Numbered from the stretch's first letter, positions 29,778 to 41,115 are shown. The stretch: 64,000 nucleotides of DNA from Ureibacillus galli (GCF_014836845.1 NZ_JACSQA010000011.1:34260-98259), one strand, 5' to 3'. Notes: a model not told the origin generated them from the letters alone. Numbers and translations: made by a program.

Positions 29778-29825
29778 AAAATAAGCGTTCTCGTATCTCA
29801 GTTTACCATACAGATACGAAAACGC
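29778..29825 (-). terminator. Terminator or attenuator between hemA and hemX
   Basis: A 14-bp stem GCGTTTTCGTATCT/AGATACGAGAACGC (one internal mismatch) with a 13-base loop is followed on the minus strand by TTATTTTTTG. It lies about 125 bp past hemA and 90 bp before hemX. The remaining 29826-29950 shows no gene. Confidence 0.8.
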
Positions 29826-29950
29826 CTCAATTCCTTAAATCAATACGCCCTACTTTTCATACAAGGCAACAGTCAGTACGAAACGAAATCGAAATGTTGC
29901 TTACATTTTAAGAGGCTTTATTTAGCCGTTATCCTTCTAACTAAATAAAA

Positions 29951-31312
29951 TTAATATGACAATTTTCCATCTAAAACTGCCTTATTTTGTGAACTTTCCA
30001 TGAAAGCTTGTTCACTTCGTTGTTGAGTATTCACTTCTTCATTGACTGCTTCTTCAATTCCAAATATTTGTTGGAACAGCATCAACTGTTGATTTGCCTT
30101 AGGTGAATTCGCCAATTCCTTCGCTTGCAATATAGGATCCTTCAATAATTGATTAATGATGGATTTCGTATGTTTATTTAAAATTTTGCGCTCACGTTCA
30201 GTTAAATTAGGCATTTTATTTTCAATACTAGACATTGTTTCTTTTTGAATACGATCCGCTTTTTTACGAAGTGCAGAAATAACAGGAACAACGCCTAAAG
30301 TGGCAAACCAATCTTTAAATTGAATGACTTCTTGTCCAATCATTTCAGTAATTTCTTGTGCCGCTTGTTCACGTTCTGCTAAATTAGCTTCCACGATTCC
30401 TTGTAAATCATCTATATCATATAGAAAAACATTTGATAAATCGCCAATACGCGGATCTAAGTCACGGGGTACTGCGATATCAACCATGAACAATGGTTTT
30501 CCTTTACGTAAACGTTCAACGTATTCCATTAGTTCCAAGTCAATTACATAATCAGTTGAACCTGTAGAACTAATTAAAATATCCGCTTCTAATAAAATAC
30601 ATTGCAGTTCTTGCATTGATTTCGCATCACCGTTAAATTTCGATGCTAACTTTTCCGCCTTTTCAAAAGTACGGTTCACAACAGTTACTTTTCCGACACC
30701 ATTACCGTATAAGTTTTGGATGGCAAGTTCACCCATTTTACCAGCACCTAAAATCGCAACATGTTTATTTTTTAATGACCCGAAAATCTTCTTCGCAAGT
30801 TCTACTGCTGCATATGAAACAGATACCGCATTTTCATTGATTGTCGTTTCGTTATGGGCACGTTTAGCGAAAGTAACAGCTTGTTTAAACAATTGGTTAT
30901 AAATCGTACCCGTAGAACCAATCTCTTGAGCTTCTAAAAAGCTTTTCTTCACTTGTCCAAGAATTTGTGTCTCACCTAACACCATAGAGTCAATTCCAGA
31001 TGTAACACGGAATAAATGATGTAACGAATCGTCATCTTCCCGAATATATAAATGAGCATCAAATTGTTCAACAGGTATGTCGAACCATTTCGCTAAAAAT
31101 TGTTTAATATAATAACGGCCTGTATGCAATTGATCAACTACTGCATAAATTTCAGTTCGGTTACATGTTGAAACAATTACGTCTTCTAATATGCTTTTTT
31201 CTTTTTTTAATGCTGCCATCGCCTTCGGTAATTCACTCTCAATAAACGACAATTTTTCACGAATTTCGACTGGCGCAGTTCTATAATTCAAGCCTACGAC
31301 TAGTGTATGCAT
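29951..31312 (-). CDS. hemA: Glutamyl-tRNA reductase
   Basis: First committed step of C5 haem synthesis: reduces Glu-tRNA to glutamate-1-semialdehyde. Catalytic C50 sits in [20 protein letters not shown], the NADPH-binding GAGKMGELA and the dimerisation helices ([16 protein letters not shown]) are present. 453 residues; the last ~35 form a polar tail. TGAGGTGTAAAGTTC precedes ATG. The promoter region carries Per-box-like operators. Confidence 0.98.
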   Translation of the reverse strand: MHTLVVGLNYRTAPVEIREKLSFIESELPKAMAALKKEKSILEDVIVSTCNRTEIYAVVDQLHTGRYYIKQFLAKWFDIPVEQFDAHLYIREDDDSLHHLFRVTSGIDSMVLGETQILGQVKKSFLEAQEIGSTGTIYNQLFKQAVTFAKRAHNETTINENAVSVSYAAVELAKKIFGSLKNKHVAILGAGKMGELAIQNLYGNGVGKVTVVNRTFEKAEKLASKFNGDAKSMQELQCILLEADILISSTGSTDYVIDLELMEYVERLRKGKPLFMVDIAVPRDLDPRIGDLSNVFLYDIDDLQGIVEANLAEREQAAQEITEMIGQEVIQFKDWFATLGVVPVISALRKKADRIQKETMSSIENKMPNLTERERKILNKHTKSIINQLLKDPILQAKELANSPKANQQLMLFQQIFGIEEAVNEEVNTQQRSEQAFMESSQNKAVLDGKLSY

Positions 31313-31415
31313 GAACTTTACACCTCACACGATCTATTTCATAAATTTTATTTTAACATAAAGAAAGCGTTATCCACACGATAAAATGTGAACATGCTAT
31401 GAAAGTATTTTTAAA

Positions 31416-31502
31416 TTAGAATTATTCTAAAGTAAGTGTAACAAATATTACGTGGCGTTTCAATTTAGAATGCTTAAAAAGAAATATTTAGAATAATTCT
31501 AT
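31416..31502 (-). promoter_or_regulatory. hemA promoter with PerR/Fur-type operator boxes
   Basis: The promoter reads TTGAAA (31463-31458), a 17-base spacer and TACACT (31440-31435). A perfect 7-1-7 palindrome TTAGAATTATTCTAA (31416-31430) starts just below the -10. A second, TTAGAATAATTCTAT (31488-31502), lies upstream, and a partial third (31465-31479) abuts the -35. They match the PerR consensus TTATAATNATTATAA at 13, 12 and 11 positions. PerR control of hemA is known in B. subtilis, so peroxide-responsive repression is likely. Confidence 0.75.
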
Positions 31503-31529
31503 TATTTCATTATGTAATGTCGAAATATC

Positions 31530-31571
31530 GTTTAAGAAAAATGCACTAGCAAAACTTTTACTAGTGCATTT
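31530..31571 (-). terminator. Terminator after lonA-ysxC
   Basis: A perfect 11-bp stem AAATGCACTAG/CTAGTGCATTT with an 11-base loop is followed by TTTTTCTT on the minus strand, 15 bp past ysxC. Confidence 0.9.
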
Positions 31572-31585
31572 AGATTTATGTAAGA

Positions 31586-32167
31586 TTACATTCGTTTTTC
31601 AATTTCAGCCCAAGCTTGTTCAAAGCCTAAACCCGTTTCAGATGAAAAAACGATTAACGGATCATTTTTGTCCATATCCAACGTTTCTCTTACTACTTTT
31701 TTATGCTTATCCCAATTACCTTTTTTAATCTTATCTGCTTTTGTCGCAATGACAATGGCAGGGATATTGTAATACTTTAAAAAATCATACATCATGACAT
31801 CATCTTGCGTTGGGGAATGTCGTAAATCAACGATTAATACAACAGCACGTAAGACACTACGCGCTGTTATATATCGCTCAATCATTTTACCCCATGCTTC
31901 CCGTTCCTTTTTCGAAACTTTTGCATAACCATAACCAGGTACGTCTACGAAAAATAACTGTTCTTCGATTTTATAAAAGTTTAACGTTTGGGTTTTCCCT
32001 GGTTTGGATGAAATACGGGCTAATGCTTTTCTTCCAATCATTTTATTAATGAAGGAAGATTTCCCTACATTCGAACGGCCCGCTAAAGCAAATTCAGGTA
32101 GTCCATCTTCTGGATATTGCTCTGGTTTAACGGCACTAATCACCATTTCTACGTTATGGACTTTCAT
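31586..32167 (-). CDS. ysxC: Ribosome biogenesis GTPase YsxC/EngB
   Basis: An essential small GTPase needed for 50S assembly. G1 [13 protein letters not shown]2/G3 [11 protein letters not shown] and [10 protein letters not shown], and G4 TKADK are canonical. The frame starts at 32194, but ATG 32167 ([20 protein letters not shown]) gives the family N-terminus and 193 residues. GGAGG lies 11 bases upstream inside the lonA end. Coupled to lonA. Confidence 0.96.
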   Translation of the reverse strand: MKVHNVEMVISAVKPEQYPEDGLPEFALAGRSNVGKSSFINKMIGRKALARISSKPGKTQTLNFYKIEEQLFFVDVPGYGYAKVSKKEREAWGKMIERYITARSVLRAVVLIVDLRHSPTQDDVMMYDFLKYYNIPAIVIATKADKIKKGNWDKHKKVVRETLDMDKNDPLIVFSSETGLGFEQAWAEIEKRM

Positions 32168-32171
32168 TTCA

Positions 32172-34490
32172 TTAAAAACCTCCAACAAGTGCAATACTTA
32201 GCACTTCTTCTGCAGATGATACCGGCTTAAACGTCAATTGCTCACGAATTGTATCTGGAATATCATCGATATCTTTTTCATTATCCTTTGGAATAATAAT
32301 TGTAGTTAAACCTGCACGATGGGCCCCTAATGATTTTTCTTTCAAACCACCAATCGGTAGCACTCGACCGCGCAATGTAATCTCACCCGTCATCCCTACT
32401 TCACGGTTAATCGGTTTATTGGAAATAGCTGAGACAAGAGCTGTTGCCATCGTAATTCCTGCAGATGGACCATCCTTCGGTACAGCTCCTTCTGGAACGT
32501 GAATATGAATATCATGTTGATCGAAGTAATCTTCATCAATTGCTAATTTTTCCGTTAAGGAACGTACATAGGATAATGCCGTTTGGGCAGATTCTTTCAT
32601 TACGTCTCCAAGCTTACCTGTTAATATTAATTTACCCTTACCAGGTGTTAAAGATACTTCGATTTGAAGTGTATCGCCACCTACTGTCGTATAAGCTAAA
32701 CCAGTAGCAACCCCAACTTGATTTTCTGTTTCTGCTTGACCATAGTGGAAACGGTGTTTACCAAGCATATCCTCTAATACTTTTGAATTCACCGTTACCC
32801 GCTTTTTCTCGCCGGAGACGATTATTTTAGCAGCTTTACGACATAAGGAAGCAATTTGTCTTTGTAAATTACGTACGCCGGCTTCTCTCGTGTAATATCG
32901 AATTAAATCAACGATCGCTTCATCTTTAATGATTAGTTGCGACTTTTTCAAACCGTTTTCACTAATTTGTTTAGGAATTAAATGATTTTTTGTAATTAAC
33001 GTTTTTTCCAGTTCTGTATAACCCGCAATCGAAATAATTTCCATACGGTCAAGTAAAGGACCTGGAATTGTACTTAAATCGTTAGCCGTCGCAATAAATA
33101 ACACTTGGGAAAGATCGTAAGGTTCTTCTAAGTAATGATCACTAAATGAATTATTTTGCTCAGGATCTAGTACTTCCAACATTGCAGCGGATGGATCTCC
33201 ACGGAAATCGTTAGACATTTTATCGATTTCATCTAGTAAAAATACCGGATTCACAGTACCAGCTTTTTTCATCCCTTGTATAATACGACCAGGCATAGCA
33301 CCAACATACGTACGTCTATGACCACGAATTTCCGATTCATCCCTTACCCCACCTAAGGATACGCGGACAAAATGGCGATTTAAACTTTCAGCAACAGATT
33401 TTGCCAATGAAGTTTTACCAACTCCTGGAGGTCCAGCTAAACAAAGAATCGGACCACGGACTGAGTTCTTCAATTGACGGACAGATAAATATTCTAAAAT
33501 TCGTTCTTTTACTTTTTCTAATCCGTCATGATCACGATTTAAAATCTCTTCTGCATGTTTAATATCTAACCGATCTTCCGTACTTTCTTTCCAAGGAACC
33601 GTAATAAGCCATTCAATATAATTCCTAATAACTCCACTTTCAGCGCTAGCAGCAGGAAGCTTTTCATAACGATCCAGCTCTTTTATGGCCACTCTTTTAG
33701 TGGATTCCGGCATTCCAGCTTCTTCTACGCGTTTACGTAAATCGGCAACTTCGCCCGTTTTCCCTTCACGGTCGCCAAGTTCTGCTTGTATCGCCTTCAT
33801 TTGTTCACGCAAATAATATTCCTTTTGCGTCCGTTCCATTGCTTGTTTTACTTTTGAATTAATTTTCTTCTCAAGGTTTAATACTTCCTGTTCATCGTGG
33901 AGACGAACAATTAAATGATTCAACCGCTTCTTCACATCAAAAAGACTTAAAACTTCTTGTTTTTCCGCTACTTTAAAAGGCAAATGGGATGCTACAATAT
34001 CAGCAAGTCGCCCCGGTTCTTCAATGTCTATAACAGAATCAATCGTTTCAGAAGTAATTTTATTAGAAGATTTAGCGTATTTTTCAAAATACGTAATTAA
34101 AGTACGCATTAGTGCCTCGATTTCTGCGTCTTTTTCCGTTTCATCCTCATGAATTTCAAGATTTACCATCGTGAAATTCTTTTGTTCTTCATAATGAGTC
34201 ATTTCAGCACGGCTCATGCCTTCAACTAATATGCGCAAAGTTCCATTTGGAAGTTTAAGCATTTGTTTTACATTAACTAATGTACCAATGGAATAAAGCT
34301 CATCTTTTGTCGGCTGTTCCACACGTAAATCTTTTTGCGTTGCTAAAAAGATTTGATTTTCGTTTAACATCGCATGCTCTAATGCCGCTACAGATCGAGC
34401 TCTCCCTACATCGATATGTAAAACCATTGAAGGGTAAACTAATAAGCCACGTAATGGTAATAGTGGAATATTTTCTTTTGTTTTAGTCAT
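32172..34490 (-). CDS. lonA: ATP-dependent protease LonA
   Basis: A cytosolic AAA+ serine protease for quality control and regulated degradation. It has the N-terminal substrate domain ([20 protein letters not shown]), Walker [10 protein letters not shown], Walker [10 protein letters not shown] and the C-terminal protease domain with catalytic Ser in [10 protein letters not shown]. 772 residues, family size. ATG 34490 was chosen over 34514 from the GGAGGTG placement. No CtsR-type direct repeat was recognised upstream. In B. subtilis lonB sits between clpX and lonA; here only about 270 bp do. Confidence 0.98.
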   Translation of the reverse strand: MTKTKENIPLLPLRGLLVYPSMVLHIDVGRARSVAALEHAMLNENQIFLATQKDLRVEQPTKDELYSIGTLVNVKQMLKLPNGTLRILVEGMSRAEMTHYEEQKNFTMVNLEIHEDETEKDAEIEALMRTLITYFEKYAKSSNKITSETIDSVIDIEEPGRLADIVASHLPFKVAEKQEVLSLFDVKKRLNHLIVRLHDEQEVLNLEKKINSKVKQAMERTQKEYYLREQMKAIQAELGDREGKTGEVADLRKRVEEAGMPESTKRVAIKELDRYEKLPAASAESGVIRNYIEWLITVPWKESTEDRLDIKHAEEILNRDHDGLEKVKERILEYLSVRQLKNSVRGPILCLAGPPGVGKTSLAKSVAESLNRHFVRVSLGGVRDESEIRGHRRTYVGAMPGRIIQGMKKAGTVNPVFLLDEIDKMSNDFRGDPSAAMLEVLDPEQNNSFSDHYLEEPYDLSQVLFIATANDLSTIPGPLLDRMEIISIAGYTELEKTLITKNHLIPKQISENGLKKSQLIIKDEAIVDLIRYYTREAGVRNLQRQIASLCRKAAKIIVSGEKKRVTVNSKVLEDMLGKHRFHYGQAETENQVGVATGLAYTTVGGDTLQIEVSLTPGKGKLILTGKLGDVMKESAQTALSYVRSLTEKLAIDEDYFDQHDIHIHVPEGAVPKDGPSAGITMATALVSAISNKPINREVGMTGEITLRGRVLPIGGLKEKSLGAHRAGLTTIIIPKDNEKDIDDIPDTIREQLTFKPVSSAEEVLSIALVGGF

Positions 34491-34680
34491 GCGGGTATTC
34501 ACCTCCATCCACATTTTCCGTTACAACCCGCTTGTTTAGTATGTGATAAAAAAACGACATTTCACTTACATATTCATAGTAAATTCTGTATTGAGCGAAA
34601 ATGTTAGTCTTATACCTACTACTTATTATGTAAATAAAAACTTAAATTAGACACTTATATGTAGTTTATTTTTGGAACAA

Positions 34681-34732
34681 AGAGCTGACTTACGAAATAG
34701 CGCTACTTAAACGCAAGTTCGAAGTCAGCTCT
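34681..34732 (-). terminator. Large hairpin after clpX, probable terminator
   Basis: AGAGCTGACTT and AAGTCAGCTCT form an 11-bp stem around a loop with its own CGAA/TTCG pairing. The minus-strand tail (TTTGTT) is a weak T tract, so termination strength is uncertain. The rest of 34491-34760 contains no gene. Confidence 0.55.
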
Positions 34733-34760
34733 CAAAACTAATTGCTGAACTTTAGCTAAA

Positions 34761-36029
34761 TTAAGCTGAAGTTTTTTTGTCTGAAATATTTAGTTCTGTT
34801 CCATCAGCAAGAATCAATTTCGGTGTAGCTTTATCCGTTATTGTTTCCTTCGTAATAATACATTTCACAATATCTTCACGGGAAGGAAGCTCAAACATCA
34901 TATCTAACATTGTCGATTCGATAATCGAACGCAATCCACGTGCACCTGTTTTACGTTCAATTGCTTCTTTTGCAATCGCTAACAATGCATCATCTTCGAA
35001 ATCTAATTCCACTTTATCTAGTTCAAACATTTTTTGATATTGTTTTACTAAAGCATTTTTCGGTTCAGTTAAAATCCGTACTAATGCACTTTCATCTAAC
35101 TGCTCTAAAGATGCTAAAACTGGTAAACGTCCGATGAATTCAGGAATTAAACCAAATTTTAATAAATCTTCAGGAATTAATTGAGAAAGTAATGATGCGC
35201 TATCCTCTTCCACTTTCTTCGGATCTGCACCAAACCCAATTACTTTACGTCCTTGACGGCGTTTAATAATTTGTTCAATACCGTCAAACGCTCCACCAAC
35301 GATAAATAGAATGTTCGTTGTATCTATTTGTAAAAATTCTTGATGTGGATGTTTTCTTCCACCTTGTGGAGGAACACTTGCTACTGTACCTTCAAGAATT
35401 TTAAGTAATGCTTGTTGAACACCTTCGCCTGATACATCACGTGTAATAGAAGGGTTTTCAGATTTTCGAGCTACTTTATCGATTTCATCTATATAAATAA
35501 TCCCTTTTTCTGCACGTTCGATATCATAATCAGCAGCTTGTATTAATTTTAAAAGGATATTTTCAACATCCTCACCAACATACCCAGCTTCAGTAAGTGA
35601 AGTCGCATCTGCAATAGCAAACGGTACGTTTAAAATACGAGCTAATGTTTGAGCAAGGAGTGTTTTCCCACTACCAGTAGGTCCAATTAAAACGATATTC
35701 GATTTTGACAATTCGACATCATCAATTTTGCTGTTCGAATTAATTCGTTTATAGTGATTGTACACAGCAACAGATAATGCTTTTTTGGCGCGCTCTTGTC
35801 CAATAACATATTCATCTAAAATCGATAATATCTCTTTCGGTTTAGGGATTTCTTGAAATTCAATTTCTTCTTCTACCCCTAACTCTTCTACAACGATTTC
35901 AGAACAAAGCTCGATACATTCATCACAAATGTAAACGCCAGGTCCAGCTACTAATTTTCGTACTTGTTCCTGTGGTTTTCCACAGAACGAACACTTTAAA
36001 TTGCCTTTTTCATCATTAAATTTGAACAA
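34761..36029 (-). CDS. clpX: ClpX ATPase, ClpP specificity subunit
   Basis: An AAA+ unfoldase feeding ClpP. N-terminal zinc-binding domain ([11 protein letters not shown] ... CDECIELC), Walker [13 protein letters not shown], pore loop GYVGED and the IGF loop VIGFG are present. 422 residues. The start is TTG 36029 with GGGGTGAAGCAAA upstream; [18 protein letters not shown] matches B. subtilis ClpX. Confidence 0.98.
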   Translation of the reverse strand: MFKFNDEKGNLKCSFCGKPQEQVRKLVAGPGVYICDECIELCSEIVVEELGVEEEIEFQEIPKPKEILSILDEYVIGQERAKKALSVAVYNHYKRINSNSKIDDVELSKSNIVLIGPTGSGKTLLAQTLARILNVPFAIADATSLTEAGYVGEDVENILLKLIQAADYDIERAEKGIIYIDEIDKVARKSENPSITRDVSGEGVQQALLKILEGTVASVPPQGGRKHPHQEFLQIDTTNILFIVGGAFDGIEQIIKRRQGRKVIGFGADPKKVEEDSASLLSQLIPEDLLKFGLIPEFIGRLPVLASLEQLDESALVRILTEPKNALVKQYQKMFELDKVELDFEDDALLAIAKEAIERKTGARGLRSIIESTMLDMMFELPSREDIVKCIITKETITDKATPKLILADGTELNISDKKTSA

Positions 36030-36245
36030 TTTGCTTCACCCCTATTCAAGCAACAATCTTACAAGATTCTGTTATGTTAATCAAATAAGTTGTTTCGATG
36101 TGCTTATAATACCATTTACCATAAGCTTATTTTGTCTATGTATTGGTTCACTATGTCAAACAAAATTTGACTAAATCCACCGCAAGTTGTTAAACCTTTA
36201 GCAGACTCCTTAATTTTACCGACAATTCAGAATATTCCTAGTTGT

Positions 36246-36276
36246 AAAACAAGGTACGGTGAATTGCCGTACCTTG
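36246..36276 (-). terminator. Terminator after tig
   Basis: A CAAGGTACGG/CCGTACCTTG stem with a seven-base loop is followed by TTTT on the minus strand. The remaining 36030-36245 upstream of clpX shows no gene. Confidence 0.85.
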
Positions 36277-36318
36277 TCACAATATTCATTCAACTACATT
36301 GTACTAGAAAAACAGAAA

Positions 36319-37611
36319 TTATTCAGTAATTTTTGCGTTCTCAACTAAAAACTCAACTGTTTTTTGTGTACGAATATCGTTTTCTAGAATTTCAGTATTT
36401 CCACCTAAAGCTGAAATAATTTGGTCATTTGTCATACCGAATTGTGCTGCCATTTTTTCTAGTTCAGCATTTACATCTTCTTCTGTTACTTCGATGTTTT
36501 CTGCTTTAGCGATTGCTTCTAAAGTTAATGAAACACGTACGCGATTTTCAGCTTCTGGACGCATTTGTTCATGTAAAGCATGCTCATCTTGACCTGAGAA
36601 TTGGTAGTAAAGGTCTAGCGTCATTCCTTGCATTTGTAAACGTTGACCGAATTCGTCGATCATACGGTGAATTTCATTGTGAGTCATAGATTCTGGAATA
36701 TCGATTTCAGCATTTTCAGCTGCTTTTTCTACTAATTCGTCACGTAAGGCACTTTCTGCTTCCGCTTTCTTTTGCTCTAAAGTTTGTTCTTTTAATTTTG
36801 CACGTAATGCTTCTAAAGTTTCTACTTCAGGATCGATTTCTTTAGCGAATTCATCGTTTAATTCTGGAAGAACTTTTGTTTTTACTTCTTTCACAGTTAC
36901 TTTGAATGTAGCTTCTTTACCAGCTAATTCTTCAGCGTGATATTCTTCTGGGAATGTTACAACTACATCTTTTGATTCTCCAGCTTTTAAACCTACTAGT
37001 TGTTCTTCAAAGCCTGGAATGAATGAACCAGAACCGATTTCTAATGGATAGTCTTCACCTTTTCCACCTTCGAATGCTTCTTCACCTACGAAACCTTCGA
37101 AATCGATTACAGCAGTATCGCCTTCTACGATCGCTTCGTCTTCTTTAATTTCTAATTCCGCTTTACGGCTTAATTGTTCTTGAATTTGAGCTTCTACTTC
37201 TTCATCCGTTACTTCAGTTGCTAATTTTTTCACTTCTAAACCTTTGTACTCACCAAGTTTTGGTTCTGGTTTTACAGTAACTTTTGCAGTAAAAGTGAAA
37301 TCTTGACCTTTAGCAAAGTTTTCAGTTCCATCGATTTCTGGGTAATCTACAGGAACAATACCTGTTTCATCGATTGCATTTGAATATGCATCTGGAACTA
37401 AAATTTCTAAAGCATCTTGATAAAGAGCTTCTACACCAAAGCGTTTTTCGAAAATCGGACGTGGCATTTTCCCTTTACGGAAACCAGGTACGTTAATTTC
37501 TTTCACTACTTTCGCGAAAGCTTTATCTAAAGCTTTGTTAACTTCTTCAGCTGGTACTTCGATTGTTAATGTACCAATATTACCTTCTTGTTTTTCCCAT
37601 TTTGCTGACAT
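36319..37611 (-). CDS. tig: Trigger factor
   Basis: A ribosome-associated chaperone and peptidyl-prolyl isomerase. The N-terminal ribosome-binding signature is [20 protein letters not shown], followed by an FKBP-type domain ([19 protein letters not shown]) and the helical C-terminal arms. 430 residues. GAGGTATTATAA precedes ATG. Confidence 0.98.
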   Translation of the reverse strand: MSAKWEKQEGNIGTLTIEVPAEEVNKALDKAFAKVVKEINVPGFRKGKMPRPIFEKRFGVEALYQDALEILVPDAYSNAIDETGIVPVDYPEIDGTENFAKGQDFTFTAKVTVKPEPKLGEYKGLEVKKLATEVTDEEVEAQIQEQLSRKAELEIKEDEAIVEGDTAVIDFEGFVGEEAFEGGKGEDYPLEIGSGSFIPGFEEQLVGLKAGESKDVVVTFPEEYHAEELAGKEATFKVTVKEVKTKVLPELNDEFAKEIDPEVETLEALRAKLKEQTLEQKKAEAESALRDELVEKAAENAEIDIPESMTHNEIHRMIDEFGQRLQMQGMTLDLYYQFSGQDEHALHEQMRPEAENRVRVSLTLEAIAKAENIEVTEEDVNAELEKMAAQFGMTNDQIISALGGNTEILENDIRTQKTVEFLVENAKITE

Positions 37612-37717
37612 TTATAATACCTCCAAAATTAGTTTACAATTGTTAGACAAACCACTCGTTTATACGATTTTGACAACCATTTTAGTATAACATAGATAAA
37701 CGGAGTTTCAACTTTTT

Positions 37718-38716
37718 TCATACTTCTTGTAGTTCTGTTAGCTTTTCAAGATTTTGCAAAAATTCTACTAGTTCGTAATCCATTTCATGAACACTACCAA
37801 ACATCGTTTTTACAAAATCAATATAACTAATCGCAACATCTTCCGAATCATAAGACAACCATTCAAAAGGATATGTGACAATCGAATGTTTAGCAATTAA
37901 GTATTCTACCATTTCTAAAGTGGAAGGTTCCTTTTCTAATTTCTCCACAACAAGTTTAGAAACTTGTGTAAATTGTGGCATTTTCGTAGGTAATTCCAGT
38001 TTAGCCGGATTAACATTCATCACTTTATCGAATTTTCTAATTGTCAAATTTGTATCCACCTGTTGCTCTACAAGTAATATTAAAACAATACTTTTTATAA
38101 AGGGATGTGTTTCTTCGTTTTCAATAATTGCTTTAAGATGGTGGACAATCGGTCGAATATTTAACATCGTCAATTCATGAACAGCGTTTAGTTGCTTACT
38201 AGGTGGAAGAGACATAAATTGTTGTAAATTAAACATTTCAGGATCTACATCATTGTTATTTCTTACAGGTTCTTCTTGTTTTACGACATTCCCCGCTATG
38301 TTAGCGTTTATATCCTTAAGCCGTTCAAATTTTTCAATTTGTTCCTCGGGAATCGCACCTTCTTCTAATAAGGAAGTAATTATTCTTTCAACCTGTTTAA
38401 ATTGTTTGAGTTGCATACAAATGGTTAAGTATAATTCCATTACTTCCAGGTACATCGTAGGACCAATGCTTAATAACCGTTCACAAACATCCTTTGCTTT
38501 TTCAAATGATTTCACTTCATATAACGAATAGGCATACACGCTAAGCGTTAATTCATCTCCTTCGGTATACTTCAACGCTTCTTCAAAGTTTTTATTCGCT
38601 AAATCATATTGATAGTTTTCTACAAATTCGTGGGCTTGTGCTATTAATTTTTCGACTGTACCAGGAAATATAACGACATTATCAAATGTTGTATATTTTT
38701 TTTGCTTTTTCTTCAA
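37718..38716 (-). CDS. ysoA: TPR-repeat protein YsoA
   Basis: A cytosolic tetratricopeptide-like helical-repeat protein of about 330 residues (DLANKNFEEALKYTEGDELTLSVYAYSLYEVKSF), in the position of ysoA directly upstream of tig. The frame opens at GTG 38725, which abuts the GGGA Shine-Dalgarno. TTG 38716, eight bases downstream, is better placed. No enzymatic motif is visible. Function is unknown, presumably protein-protein interaction. Confidence 0.82.
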   Translation of the reverse strand: MKKKQKKYTTFDNVVIFPGTVEKLIAQAHEFVENYQYDLANKNFEEALKYTEGDELTLSVYAYSLYEVKSFEKAKDVCERLLSIGPTMYLEVMELYLTICMQLKQFKQVERIITSLLEEGAIPEEQIEKFERLKDINANIAGNVVKQEEPVRNNNDVDPEMFNLQQFMSLPPSKQLNAVHELTMLNIRPIVHHLKAIIENEETHPFIKSIVLILLVEQQVDTNLTIRKFDKVMNVNPAKLELPTKMPQFTQVSKLVVEKLEKEPSTLEMVEYLIAKHSIVTYPFEWLSYDSEDVAISYIDFVKTMFGSVHEMDYELVEFLQNLEKLTELQEV

Positions 38717-38895
38717 ACGTCTCACTCCCTGATGTCTGCTATGAAAATATTGCCAAACAATTGTAGTTATTGTACCTTTTATTTTTCAAGGGAACAATAT
38801 CCTTCAAAAAATGTTCCGAAGTTATTCAAGTATTAACCGACTTTTAATTATTTTAATCGAAGCGCATCTCAACAAAATTGCTTTTACTGAATTAG

Positions 38896-38946
38896 AAAAG
38901 CTACTTATTTTAGAAGCATTTACCTTCTGTTATAAGTAGCTTTTTT
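38896..38946 (-). terminator. Terminator after the epimerase gene
   Basis: A 10-bp stem AAGCTACTTA/TAAGTAGCTT with a loop containing a short AGAAG/CTTCT pair and T tracts on both sides. Confidence 0.8.
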
Positions 38947-38949
38947 ATA

Positions 38950-39831
38950 TTATTCTAAATCATCCGCTAGTTTTTGAATTAATGCCGGTAACCATTCTTG
39001 TAAATGCCGACATTGGAATCCCGCTTTTTCGGATTTTTCAACGGCCATAAACCAGTCTTTTGGAACAGCAAAAGGGGAACGACTTTCCTCATCCCCGATA
39101 AGAGCAATTTTTACCCTTTTACCTACCGATTGTTCAACAAGGTTCATTAGTTCTTTCATCGAGTAAGTTCCTGGAGAAGCAACATTGTAAGGGCCTACAA
39201 TATTTGAAAACCCTGCAAATCGCAGAAAGGCCGCTGCATCATCGGATAAAATATAGGACATTCTTGCATCCATATTTAAAAAGCTAATCACTTTTCCATT
39301 TGCTACCCGTTCAATATGGAAATGCAATCGTTTTGTGTAATCATCTTCTCCTAACACAATTGGAAAACGAACGGCGACGACAGGAAAATTAGCTCTTCGG
39401 AAAAATACCGCTTCCGCTTGGCGTTTCCCTTCCCCATAAGAAAAATCATTTTTATCACCAGCTATAATCGAATAATCATATGGATTAAATTCTTCTTCCA
39501 TTAACTCAGAACCAAGGTCAATATATGTTGACATGGTGGATGTGAATACATACTTCTTAGTTTTACCTTCAAAAATTTCGCAAGCTTCCATCGCTTCATT
39601 CGGCGAAAAGCAAATGTTATCATAAACGATATCCCATTGCGTATTTCGAACGGCCTCTTGAAGTTGCTCTTTTGAAGTTCGGTCAACTACAATTTGTTTA
39701 ATACGGCTACCGAAGGGATGGGGTGAATTCCCCCGCGTCGCAATCGTCACATCATGCCCTTCTTTTACAAGTATTTCCACAAGCTTTTTACCGAAAAAAC
39801 GGGTTCCTCCTAAAACCAATACGTTACTCAT
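38950..39831 (-). CDS. NAD-dependent epimerase/dehydratase-family protein
   Basis: An extended SDR protein (293 residues). The N-terminal VLVLGGTRFFGKKLVE binds NAD(P). The usual YxxxK appears as YGEGKRQAE, and TSTMSTY supplies Ser/Thr. It resembles the single-domain SDR/CSP41-like NAD-epimerase group common in Firmicutes. The substrate cannot be inferred. It follows the DUF1700/DUF4097 gene by 22 bp and probably shares its transcript. Confidence 0.85.
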   Translation of the reverse strand: MSNVLVLGGTRFFGKKLVEILVKEGHDVTIATRGNSPHPFGSRIKQIVVDRTSKEQLQEAVRNTQWDIVYDNICFSPNEAMEACEIFEGKTKKYVFTSTMSTYIDLGSELMEEEFNPYDYSIIAGDKNDFSYGEGKRQAEAVFFRRANFPVVAVRFPIVLGEDDYTKRLHFHIERVANGKVISFLNMDARMSYILSDDAAAFLRFAGFSNIVGPYNVASPGTYSMKELMNLVEQSVGKRVKIALIGDEESRSPFAVPKDWFMAVEKSEKAGFQCRHLQEWLPALIQKLADDLE

Positions 39832-39853
39832 TCCATCTTTCCCCCATTCCTCT

Positions 39854-40903
39854 TTATACTTCTTGTAAACTTGCTGTTGTTACCGTAATATTGCCAGTAT
39901 CTGATTTAAGACGAATCGGCACTGTGCCATTTCCAAATTGGAAGTTTTCCCCTTTTTCTCCATAGACATTAATGCGACCGATACTAGATTTCAACATTAA
40001 AGTCGCATCATTTAATGGATCATCCGTTTTAAGGGTAATACTGCCATTATCGGTTTTCCAACGAATAGGTTTTGTAACAGTCGGAATATATCCTTCAATA
40101 CGCCCATTATCTGTCGATGCTTTTATCTCACCTTTTAAATTATGTAATTCAATTCGGCCGTTATCTGTCGATAGCTCAAATTTATCTGCTCTTGAGTCAT
40201 TGACTATGATGCGCCCATTATCAGTTGAAGCAACGACATCCGTACAATTAGACTGTTCCATTATAATTCGTCCATTGTCCGATTTAACATCTAAAGTACT
40301 TGCTAACAATGATTTCAAATGAATTTTTCCAATGTCTGTTTTAATTTCCACCCATTTTGCTTGTTGTGAATGTATTTCAATTTTTCCGATATCATTTTGA
40401 ACGAGAAGCCGCTCATACAATTTTTGAGGCAATTGGATCGTTACATGAACTACGGAACGGACATTTAAACTTATATGAATAAAGAAAAATTTAAACCCAT
40501 CCTCACGGGTTACACGAATTTTCAACGTACTGTCTATAACTTCCATTGTAGCTTTCGTTTTCCCATCTTGATCTTTCACATGAATATATGGTTTCCCATC
40601 ATCGGAAGGGATAATAGTAATGTTTGCTTTATCCGCTTGAATATCTACATTTTCATAAGGTGTAATGGCAGATGATGAAATCTCTACATTTGTTTCAAAT
40701 TCTTCTTCCGAATATGCCGATAGCAGCTCATCGACTAGCTCTTGAATCGGACCTAACGATTCGACAATCTCTTCTTCCTTTTTCCCCTCGGCCTTTCCGT
40801 TCGCAAAGTACTCTTTAAAATCGCGTATAATATCCTTTCGTTCTCTTTCATTTAACAAACCTAATTCAACTTCCAGTTTCTTCAAAAACTCCTCTTCCGA
40901 CAT
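39854..40903 (-). CDS. DUF1700 + DUF4097 beta-helix protein (LiaG/YvlB-like)
   Basis: Residues 1-70 are a helical DUF1700/HAAS-type domain (EEEFLKKLEVELGLLNERER, SLGPIQELVDELL). The rest is a DUF4097 beta-solenoid of about nine rungs, each with an NGRI/IGKI motif (four exact DNGRI copies, period about 19-21 residues). No signal peptide or membrane helix is evident. Related proteins in Bacillus accompany envelope-stress operons, but no regulator or two-component system is adjacent. AAGGAGGAAAGAAA precedes ATG. Confidence 0.8.
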   Translation of the reverse strand: MSEEEFLKKLEVELGLLNERERKDIIRDFKEYFANGKAEGKKEEEIVESLGPIQELVDELLSAYSEEEFETNVEISSSAITPYENVDIQADKANITIIPSDDGKPYIHVKDQDGKTKATMEVIDSTLKIRVTREDGFKFFFIHISLNVRSVVHVTIQLPQKLYERLLVQNDIGKIEIHSQQAKWVEIKTDIGKIHLKSLLASTLDVKSDNGRIIMEQSNCTDVVASTDNGRIIVNDSRADKFELSTDNGRIELHNLKGEIKASTDNGRIEGYIPTVTKPIRWKTDNGSITLKTDDPLNDATLMLKSSIGRINVYGEKGENFQFGNGTVPIRLKSDTGNITVTTASLQEV

Positions 40904-41115
40904 TTTCTTTCCTCCTTTTCTAACCGCATTATTCCTATACTAAATTCTGCCCTTCTTCTAAAAGTTCCTTTATTTTTTATTTACAAATTCAATGAAGCAT
41001 ACGTACTAATTAATAACCAAATCAGGACAAAGTTGATAAAGATGAATAATAATTTCAATCTTGAACACTCTAGTGTTAGTTAGGAAATATTATGTTTTAA
41101 TAAGGAGTGTTATCC

